Shown piece after piece: positions 7,401 through 12,057 of a stretch of DNA of 12,057 nt (the stretch's first letter is position 1; every line of letters starts with the position of its first letter). Where the stretch lies: positions 1 to 12,057 of the forward strand of contig USCJ01000028.1 of assembly GCA_900553215.1 (NCBI GenBank), given 5' to 3'. The notes beneath the pieces are model-generated. The model ran no database searches. It was not told where the DNA came from and was given only the letters and a program-made list of their open reading frames with translations. The DNA is from an uncultured Collinsella sp. GTDB lineage: Bacteria; Actinomycetota; Coriobacteriia; Coriobacteriales; Coriobacteriaceae. The translations under genes were made by a program, and so were the position numbers.

Positions 7401-7910
7401 TTCAATATCGTTAACGAGCTCAAAAATAGCTGAGCCGGATGCATCGCGAAGTTTATTGTCAAGAAGCTTCGTGCTGAGTTCAGCCCCACTGCTGATTGTA
7501 TAAGTCGATTCATTATTTGCAGCAAGTGAGATTGCGCCCTCGCCGTTAGCACCGTCATCCGCAGGCTGTGCGTCGGAAGGCTGCGTGTCACCCCCGACCT
7601 TCGTGTCGTCGGACGGCAGGCCTGCGGCAGCGGCGTCTTCGCTCGCGCCATTCTCGGCATCGTCGCTATTCTGGTTTTCGGTATCCCCGTTAGTGGTGTT
7701 GTCTACACCAGTAGACTCACTTGAGGAACCCCCCCCCATCACAGTTTCCTCGGTAGAAACCGTCTGGGCATCGTTGGCAATGGCCTGCGAGATCGGAGGC
7801 ATGACGAGCGACAGTACCAGGCTCAAAACGGAGGCTCCGCACAAAACGCCTGCCAGTACACGGCGCGTCGCTTTATTACTCTGCTTAGATTTGTCCGAAT
7901 TCGCTTTCAT
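4437..7910 (-). CDS. Large pilus tip-type adhesin: beta-helix stalk, two Spy0128 domains, LPLSG anchor
   Basis: This is a 1157-residue secreted surface protein. Residues 1-46 are a long signal peptide (KATRR, then a hydrophobic core ending SQAIA). Residues 48-128 are a disordered linker rich in Ser, Asn, Asp and Gly. From about 135 to 620 there are irregular repeats of the type SGG-x-I-x-GN and GGG-I/V (for example ISGNS, VIAGNSA, TGNYSEEAGGGV), typical of right-handed parallel beta-helices as in polymorphic outer-membrane or pectate-lyase-like proteins. A last such piece is near 742-760. Two Spy0128/FctA-type domains follow. The first spans about 776-956 (K782, E858, N954 as likely isopeptide triad; GRKLNDGEFSF motif). 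The second spans about 968-1112 (K971, E1044, N1110). The sorting motif is LPLSG (1116-1120), then a hydrophobic helix and RRK tail. GGAGGAG lies 6 bases before the ATG. It is first in the operon and the largest subunit, so a tip role is inferred; the ligand is unknown. Codons 58-61 contain a G9 run. Confidence 0.88.
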   Translation of the reverse strand: MKANSDKSKQSNKATRRVLAGVLCGASVLSLVLSLVMPPISQAIANDAQTVSTEETVMGGGSSSESTGVDNTTNGDTENQNSDDAENGASEDAAAAGLPSDDTKVGGDTQPSDAQPADDGANGEGAISLAANNESTYTISSGAELSTKLLDNKLRDASGSAIFELVNDIECNQEIRFEQTDDNPINITLNLNGHKIKCLNTDKPLFDVAGGATLTIKDEIKDFAPVTETVNDVRQLTNQGQDLNPDNYGEKAELKYDDGIPSDLTYYVTKSTPSGTGTIETLVSHSVDIKGAIVACGGNANLKLINLYNNNGKGGTFNLVSGVITQKQGGSVSSLVYAENGSTVNMRGGYVCGASGSGAGGGIEIHGNSTLEVSGGVIAGNSAPSGGGVYAKDSTVNITNGVISGNSTLATGVGFGGGIMAEGGSVTVSGGYITNNKYANYCGNDGNGDHGGAGLAAKNGTHVTISGGQITGNYSEEAGGGVYVTDIEHQGASSRKTMAWLNITGGTIASNVSFRSEGAGIRVGQMVDAMIKGTSNSNPVYITNNHCMSRFDWGGGGIFVQGDSKVASNAGRLFVYNSYISSNEAGGYGGGVAVCPTGKTLVTGTDGTAIFGNTSAGNEQNANDYESVSNTGNNGTPHLSGGGHGKDQDSDAYNAEVFRENGHADFFLAAEGHTTPIAAVIGKMLGGGDAKYRGSLELQKAITIPANGGVQVYKSIGLSSDVKAQDPEAINARKAALEAGATFITGNYSWNHGGGIMSNGDLYMGAPEDTYVYPSLKLKATKKLEGRKLNDGEFSFTVYRKDSDDPLAGTTAGTTFNRDVCTEVGTAANDAEGSITFDLGEQFASSGAGNEITYYLVEDPGGDSGITYDSSVYKIVVTAEDTKTLLMSVPSKENSSQLKDLYIHNYTIKNVGVTKYEFRESSGKWENVKARSKVQKSGDYYPIICEGDSTTFTNKFTPYDSKGSWTPMATKVVEGGEMKEFTLQLATDTDFTDIVSSKSTPADGDKSQTLSFDKIDYKLDQLDQLASGPAGRGASKTFTYYVREKDDGSLFSHYTYDKSVYQITVNATDDSNHHIDVTATYKQIQDRDGKPVTNDTGRELTESSTPTFTNTYSTSLPLSGMSGVTLTYLAGAVVLCAAAAWMHIRRKANAKGGKRRE
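4452..4458 (-). promoter_or_regulatory. Ribosome binding site that fixes the GTG start of the minor pilin
   Basis: GGGAGGT (4458-4452 on the minus strand) lies inside the last codons of the tip-adhesin gene, 7 bases before GTG at 4444-4442. The tip gene stops with TAA at 4439-4437, so the two reading frames overlap by 8 bases. Ribosomes finishing the tip gene would therefore be delivered to this site. Confidence 0.8.
7729..7737 (-). repeat. Nine-G run in the tip-adhesin coding strand, candidate phase switch
   Basis: The coding strand reads ATG GGG GGG GGT at codons 58-61, nine G in a row, within the disordered linker after the signal peptide. At G9 the frame is open for 1157 codons. With ten G the frame reads TTC CTC AAG TGA and stops. 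With eight G it reads GTT CCT CAA GTG AGT CTA CTG GTG TAG and stops. Either event would leave a secreted fragment of about 65-70 residues. Changes of three G would only alter the number of glycines, which a flexible linker should tolerate. Confidence 0.75.
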
Positions 7911-7999
7911 CGATGTCTCCTCCCCAAGAGACCGCGATCTTGCTCTTTCACTATCAAACGTATCTGCGCAATCTGTAATTGCGCTCGTTTAGTAATGCA

Positions 8000-8029
8000 A
8001 TTATAACGATTGTTTAAACATCTGAGCAA
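8000..8029 (-). promoter_or_regulatory. Candidate promoter of the pilus operon
   Basis: On the minus strand, TATAAT (8005-8000) is a perfect -10 hexamer, with TTGCTC (8029-8024) at 18 bases as a weak -35. Transcription would begin near 7993 and give a leader of about 80 bases before the tip-adhesin ATG. The spacer contains the 10-base palindrome TGTTTAAACA (8011-8020). The -35 lies inside one arm of the TTGCTCAGAT inverted repeat, so a regulator binding there could control the operon. Confidence 0.55.
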
Positions 8030-8082
8030 CAAAACCGACATTTTTGTCGCGAGTTCTCAATTCTCTTGACATTTGCTCAGAT
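8020..8082. repeat. Inverted 10-base repeat TTGCTCAGAT at the pilus promoter
   Basis: ATCTGAGCAA (8020-8029) and TTGCTCAGAT (8073-8082) are perfect reverse complements, 53 bases apart centre to centre, about five helical turns. A third, partial copy TTGCTCA lies at 8177-8183. The left copy overlaps the candidate -35. The layout suits a protein that binds two sites on one face of the DNA, but no regulator gene is visible in the window. Confidence 0.45.
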
Positions 8083-8201
8083 TTACCTTCGTTTATTCGC
8101 TATCTATTTTTTGTTTCTGCTGGTAATTTAGTTGCGTATTATTTTTTAATGGCATTAGTTTTATTTGCACAACATTTTGCTCAAGAGCGAGCATCCTGTG
8201 A

Positions 8202-8220
8202 ACGGTCGAAAATCGACCGT
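8202..8220. repeat. Perfect short hairpin or operator-like palindrome
   Basis: ACGGTCGA (8202-8209) and TCGACCGT (8213-8220) pair perfectly around AAA. It has no T run on either side, so it is not a typical intrinsic terminator. It sits in the AT-rich gap and may be a protein binding site or an RNA hairpin. Confidence 0.45.
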
Positions 8221-8223
8221 GAG

Positions 8224-8257
8224 TGGTAGGTCATTAACCGGGATGAATATCCTACCA
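8224..8257. repeat. TGGTAGG / CCTACCA inverted repeat
   Basis: TGGTAGG (8224-8230) and CCTACCA (8251-8257) are separated by 20 bases that include ATTAA. The arrangement resembles the pair at 10872-10908 (TTGGTAGAT and ATCTACCAA, 19-base spacer that includes TTTAA). Both lie in gaps that also hold a copy of the CCACAAAGG hairpin. Confidence 0.4.
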
Positions 8258-8367
8258 AATTGATGAGAATATCTTTAACCCATCGGTGGTTAGAAGCATG
8301 ATGTTCAGACAACTATATTTGAATTTTCGCGCAGATTTTAGGTATCAATTCGCCCAAATCGCCTGAG

Positions 8368-8402
8368 GCCGCCACAAAGGTGCCTATTCCCTTTGTGGTG
8401 GC
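8368..8402. repeat. Dispersed hairpin repeat, copy 1
   Basis: CCACAAAGG (8372-8380) pairs perfectly with CCTTTGTGG (8390-8398), extended outward by one G-T pair and GCC/GGC for 13 pairs in all. The loop is TGCCTATTC. The core and start of the loop match copies at 9330-9363 and 10915-10951. It lies 12 bases past the stop codon of the HAD phosphatase on the minus strand, where it could end that transcript, though no T run follows. Confidence 0.75.
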
Positions 8403-8414
8403 TCTCCCCCGGCG

Positions 8415-9236
8415 CTACAGCAGATGTTCCTCGATAAAGATCGCGATGCCGTCTTCGTCGTTGCTCGCGGTTACAAAATCGGCAGCGGAGCGGGTGGCAT
8501 CGCTGCCGTTTGCCATGGCCACGCCCACGCCGGCGTCGGCAACCATGCAGGTGTCGTTATCGGCATCGCCAAACACGCAGATGTTCTGGAGCTCCATGCC
8601 GTTGAGCTCCGCCACACGCACAAGGCCGCGTGTCTTGGACACGCGCGGATCCATAAACTCGTAGAGCCGCTGCGTGGTTTGCAGAGCCGCCGCCTTAACA
8701 GTGTCATCAGCAAACGTCGACGCCCGCTCAATCACCCGCGGCATTACCTCAGGCGCCATGGTAAACATCACCTTGGGCTGCGGCTCGCGCAAAAACTCGG
8801 CAAAATCGACCACCTGGTAGGGCACGCCGTCGACGCGTGACAGGTGCTCGACGCACGCGTTGCTCTCGGGCACGTAGAACACGCCGTCTCGGGGGCAGAC
8901 GGGCGTTGCCGGAAGGTCCGCCATGTGCTTGCAGATGCGCGCGATGGTCTCGCCCGGCAGCGGATAGCTCAGCTCGTTGATGTCGTGTGCGCGGTCGATG
9001 ACCTCGGCATCACCGCAGCCCACGAGCACGTCCACCAGGCCTTCGATGCCCCAGAGCTCGTACATGGCCTCGGTCGAGTGGGCGTCACGCCCGGTGCACA
9101 GGCCAAAGAGCACGCCACGCTCGCGCAGGGCGCGGATCGCCGCCACGGTGCGCGGGGACACCGTGTGCTGGCTCGTGAGCAGCGTACCGTCGATATCGCA
9201 GAACACGGCTTTGATGTGGCTGAAGGTGGTGTCCAT
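8415..9236 (-). CDS. HAD-superfamily Cof-type phosphatase
   Basis: This is a 273-residue soluble hydrolase of HAD subclass IIB (Cof/YidA-like), enzymes that remove phosphate from sugar phosphates and related small molecules. All four motifs are present. Motif I is FCDIDGTLL with nucleophile D14 and acid/base D16. Motif II is GLCTGR (45-50). The motif III lysine is K201 in VSKTRGL. Motif IV is FGDADND (222-228), followed by GVGVAMANGSDATRSAADFVT, the usual Cof-family tail. The cap domain lies at about 85-195. Length is normal for the family. I start at the ATG at 9236, which has AAGG a few bases upstream and begins right before motif I. A longer frame from 9413 would run through a hairpin repeat and adds residues unlike any HAD protein. 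The substrate cannot be read from sequence. It is probably a single-gene transcript, as repeats lie on both sides. Confidence 0.92.
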   Translation of the reverse strand: MDTTFSHIKAVFCDIDGTLLTSQHTVSPRTVAAIRALRERGVLFGLCTGRDAHSTEAMYELWGIEGLVDVLVGCGDAEVIDRAHDINELSYPLPGETIARICKHMADLPATPVCPRDGVFYVPESNACVEHLSRVDGVPYQVVDFAEFLREPQPKVMFTMAPEVMPRVIERASTFADDTVKAAALQTTQRLYEFMDPRVSKTRGLVRVAELNGMELQNICVFGDADNDTCMVADAGVGVAMANGSDATRSAADFVTASNDEDGIAIFIEEHLL

Positions 9237-9290
9237 GGGGGCCTTTCTGGGTTGTGCGGCGGTGTGGGGTGTATTCGTGAACGGCGTACA

Positions 9291-9300
9291 TGGTATACCA
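9291..9300. repeat. TGGTATACCA palindrome
   Basis: TGGTATACCA is a perfect 10-base palindrome in the leader of the HAD phosphatase gene, 30 bases from hairpin-repeat copy 2. It could be an operator. It echoes the TGGTA/TACCA ends of the inverted repeats near the other two hairpin copies, but it is short enough to be chance. Confidence 0.3.
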
Positions 9301-9329
9301 AGGCGCGCACGGGGCGCTTTGGTGCAAAA

Positions 9330-9363
9330 CCACCACAAAGGTGCCTGGCCCCCTTTGTGGTGG
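9330..9363. repeat. Dispersed hairpin repeat, copy 2
   Basis: CCACCACAAAGG (9330-9341) and CCTTTGTGGTGG (9352-9363) form a perfect 12-base stem around a loop TGCCTGGCCC. The loop itself is quasi-palindromic (GCC-T-GGC). Similarity to copy 3 continues past the right arm, where both have GACGTTT-x-CG, and on the left both have an A run before CCACC. It lies between the transporter stop and the phosphatase start, on no coding frame. Confidence 0.8.
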
Positions 9364-9381
9364 AAGTGACGTTTGCGGGCC

Positions 9382-9446
9382 AAACCATCACAACATTCGA
9401 TGTTTTTTGGCAAAATCGCGATTTTTACCGAATGTTGTGATGGTTT
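9382..9446. repeat. 65-base palindromic element with 18-base perfect arms
   Basis: AAACCATCACAACATTCG (9382-9399) is the exact reverse complement of CGAATGTTGTGATGGTTT (9429-9446). Inside the arms is a second palindrome, AAAATCGCGATTTT (9412-9425). The element begins 12 bases past the stop codon of the MFS transporter and 18 bases from hairpin-repeat copy 2. It could fold into a very stable RNA hairpin and stop or stabilise the transporter mRNA, but only three T follow on the minus strand. A non-autonomous mobile palindrome is the other possibility. Confidence 0.75.
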
Positions 9447-9458
9447 CTTACCTGTTTC

Positions 9459-10739
9459 TTACCGCTTTACGGCACGATCCAGATGCCGGCGTCCAAACAG
9501 CAGCAGCGCCGCGGGAACCGCCGTCACGACCATGCCCGCCCCCACGAGTGTCCGTTGTACGCCAAATGTTGCCGCCAGCCACGGTGCAACCGCCAGAGGG
9601 GCCACGCCAGCGAACATATTGCCAAAGCCCATGACCGAATTCACACGGCCAAGTTGCTCGAGCGGAGCCGTCGTTTGCACGATGGTGTTGTGGAGCGGGT
9701 TGACGACACCCCAAGCTATGCCCAGGGCGATCTGACCGACAAGGGCCACGCCCACGTACGGCGTCCCCACATAGAGCAGACTTCCCAGGCCCACGGACAT
9801 AAGCGCCACGAGCAGCGTTTTAAGGTTGACCAGGTGCGGCGGCAAGCGGAGCGCGAGCACGGCACCCAGCACCGCGCCGACACCGCAGGCAGACGAGAGC
9901 CAGCCCATCCACTCAACGCCGACGCGTAGGACATCGCGATAGAAAAACGACTCGAGCGGGTCGAAGGCTCCGTAACCAAAGTTCGAAAGAAAAATGATGC
10001 AGAAAAGTAGCGCGAGGACGCTGTTGGTGAAGACTGTCTTGATGCTAGCTGCGAAGGTGGCGCGGGCGGACGTGCTGGGGTTGGAGCTTTGTCCCGCACG
10101 CTCCCCTTCCTCTGCCGAATCGGCATCCGCATGCCCGGCGACATGGCTGGTCTGCGGCCTAAAGCCCCAGCCGGCGAGAAGCGCCAACGCGGTAAAGAGC
10201 ATCATGAGCACAAACACCGCGCGCGACGACGCAGCAGCCGCGACAAAGCCGCCCAGTGTGGGGCCAACGATAATACTCACGTTTGAGAACATGGCGATGG
10301 CGGAGTTGATGTCTTTGAGCTCGACAGGATCGTCGGTGAGGTAGGCCGGATAGGACGTGGCAATGGGCTGGGCGAATCCCATCACAAATCCCAGAAACAC
10401 CGCGCCGAGCAGGACGATGCCGGTCGCGCTGCCAAAGGCGATGATTGCCGTGCCAGTTGCGAGCGCGCCGATAATGCTCAGCAAGAAATGACGGCGCGGA
10501 CCCCAGGCGTCGAGCGCCGCGCCGCCCGCAAAGGATCCCAGGATCACGAAAACGTTCATGAACAGGACGGCCAGCGATGTCGCGACGACCGAAGCGCCGT
10601 CCGCATAGGTGAGTGTTCCGATAACGCCGATAAAATAACTGGTCTGAAACCCGGTGTAGATGAGAAAGCGCATCGCCACCAGGCGCTTGGCCTGCACGGA
10701 CAGCGACGAGCGGAATTTTGGGAATACAGATGCGGGCAT
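9459..10739 (-). CDS. MFS transporter, 12-helix, exporter-like
   Basis: This is a 426-residue inner-membrane protein of the major facilitator superfamily, in which proton-coupled carriers move small solutes or drugs. Hydrophobic segments fit two bundles of six helices. The loop between helices 2 and 3 carries a motif-A-like sequence, GGAALDAWGPRR (72-83). A hydrophilic charged linker at about 194-226 (AGHADADSAEEGERAGQ) joins the two halves, as expected between helices 6 and 7. GFAQPIATSYPAYLTDD at 121-137 is like the helix 4-5 region of efflux MFS proteins of the EntS/MFS_3 kind. AAGGAG is placed well before the ATG at 10739. The protein ends DRAVKR and is full-length. Substrate is unknown; the export direction is inferred from family resemblance. 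It is followed by a long palindrome and is probably transcribed alone. A link to the neighbouring glucosidase is not shown. Confidence 0.9.
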   Translation of the reverse strand: MPASVFPKFRSSLSVQAKRLVAMRFLIYTGFQTSYFIGVIGTLTYADGASVVATSLAVLFMNVFVILGSFAGGAALDAWGPRRHFLLSIIGALATGTAIIAFGSATGIVLLGAVFLGFVMGFAQPIATSYPAYLTDDPVELKDINSAIAMFSNVSIIVGPTLGGFVAAAASSRAVFVLMMLFTALALLAGWGFRPQTSHVAGHADADSAEEGERAGQSSNPSTSARATFAASIKTVFTNSVLALLFCIIFLSNFGYGAFDPLESFFYRDVLRVGVEWMGWLSSACGVGAVLGAVLALRLPPHLVNLKTLLVALMSVGLGSLLYVGTPYVGVALVGQIALGIAWGVVNPLHNTIVQTTAPLEQLGRVNSVMGFGNMFAGVAPLAVAPWLAATFGVQRTLVGAGMVVTAVPAALLLFGRRHLDRAVKR

Positions 10740-10871
10740 GAGGGCTCCTTATTGCATACGAATGTGGACAGCGGGCATTCGCCGCGCCGTCCATTGACTC
10801 AATCTATCCGTATGCCTTGCTAAGGTCGCATCGAGCCCTTTCCTTACGTCTTTCCGCCCAACATGAACCAC

Positions 10872-10908
10872 TTGGTAGATTTTAAGGCATGTCCCAAATA
10901 TCTACCAA
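10872..10908. repeat. TTGGTAGAT / ATCTACCAA inverted repeat
   Basis: TTGGTAGAT (10872-10880) and ATCTACCAA (10900-10908) are perfect 9-base inverted repeats with a 19-base spacer. The pair lies in the gap between the glucosidase terminator and the MFS start, about 130 bases upstream of the MFS ATG, so it could be an operator. It resembles the TGGTAGG/CCTACCA pair at 8224-8257. Confidence 0.45.
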
Positions 10909-10951
10909 AGAAAAAACCACCACAAAGGTGCCTGGCCCCTTTGTGGTGGTT
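10907..10951 (-). terminator. Dispersed hairpin repeat, copy 3, acting as glucosidase terminator
   Basis: AACCACCACAAAGG (10915-10928) and CCTTTGTGGTGGTT (10938-10951) form a perfect 14-base stem around a 9-base loop, TGCCTGGCC in plus-strand order. On the minus strand the stem runs into T residues (10916-10911), then C and TTT, which is a good intrinsic terminator. It lies 27 bases past the glucosidase stop codon. It is the best of the three copies of this repeat. Confidence 0.82.
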
Positions 10952-10978
10952 GCGACGTTTACGCTGGTTGAGACTTGG

Positions 10979-12057
<1,079 letters not shown>

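Larger units (their letters stand above)
7911..8414. other. AT-rich gene-free gap upstream of the pilus operon
   Basis: There is no supported gene in this 504-base gap. It is clearly more AT-rich than the flanking genes, especially at 8040-8340. The left end holds the tip-adhesin leader and its candidate promoter. Further right are the TTGCTCA repeats, a CGACA/TGTCG hairpin at 8036-8049, a perfect 8-base hairpin at 8202-8220, a TGGTAGG/CCTACCA pair at 8224-8257 and a copy of the dispersed hairpin repeat at 8368-8402. A 61-codon frame on the plus strand at 8044-8229 begins with TTG, has no ribosome binding site and is not believed. Confidence 0.6.

Noticed and set aside
8044..8229. 61-codon plus-strand frame with a hydrophobic middle
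   Set aside because: TTG start, no ribosome binding site, overlap with the operator-like repeat, and AT-rich DNA makes hydrophobic codons common.
9237..9413. Upstream extension of the HAD phosphatase to an ATG at 9413
   Set aside because: The 59 added residues are translated from the hairpin repeat and palindrome and do not resemble HAD proteins. The ATG at 9236 starts just before motif I.
8368..10951. CRISPR array suggested by three related repeats
   Set aside because: The copies are about 1 to 1.6 kb apart with genes between them, not regularly spaced by short unique spacers.

Overview
The window looks like chromosomal DNA from a GC-rich Gram-positive actinobacterium. A gut Coriobacteriia lineage such as Collinsella is my best guess. 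The guess rests on protein style (LPXTG pilins with a class C sortase, a GH1 phospho-beta-glucosidase, a Cof-type HAD phosphatase), GC-rich codon use and strong AGGAGG-type ribosome binding sites. I have no marker gene to prove the genus. Every gene I can support lies on the minus strand, so the window reads from right to left.

Positions 1-8030 hold a sortase-assembled pilus cluster. In transcription order it has: a promoter candidate near 8000-8029; a 1157-residue tip-type adhesin (7910-4437) with a parallel beta-helix-like stalk and two Spy0128/FctA-type isopeptide domains; an overlapping, translationally coupled minor or basal pilin starting at GTG (4444-2789); a backbone-type SpaA-like pilin (2670-1009); a strong intrinsic terminator (908-872); and, after a 540-base gap with several hairpins, the N-terminal third to half of a class C sortase (467 to the window edge). 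The three surface proteins carry three different sorting motifs: LPLSG, MPSTG and LPLTG. The two smaller pilins are paralogues, but the first of them is visibly GC-richer.

The most notable feature is a run of nine G residues in the tip-adhesin coding strand (7737-7729), inside a disordered linker just after the signal peptide. Loss or gain of one G leads to a stop codon within about ten codons in either frame. That makes it a strong candidate for an ON/OFF slippage switch for the pilus tip.

Positions 8031-8414 are an AT-rich gap with no convincing gene but several inverted repeats. Positions 8415-12057 hold three ordinary metabolic or transport genes: a HAD-family sugar phosphatase, a 12-helix MFS transporter and the C-terminal part of a 6-phospho-beta-glucosidase. 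The gaps around them carry three copies of one hairpin repeat (arms CCACCACAAAGG / CCTTTGTGGTGG) and a separate 65-base palindromic element with perfect 18-base arms. At least the copy behind the glucosidase can act as an intrinsic terminator.
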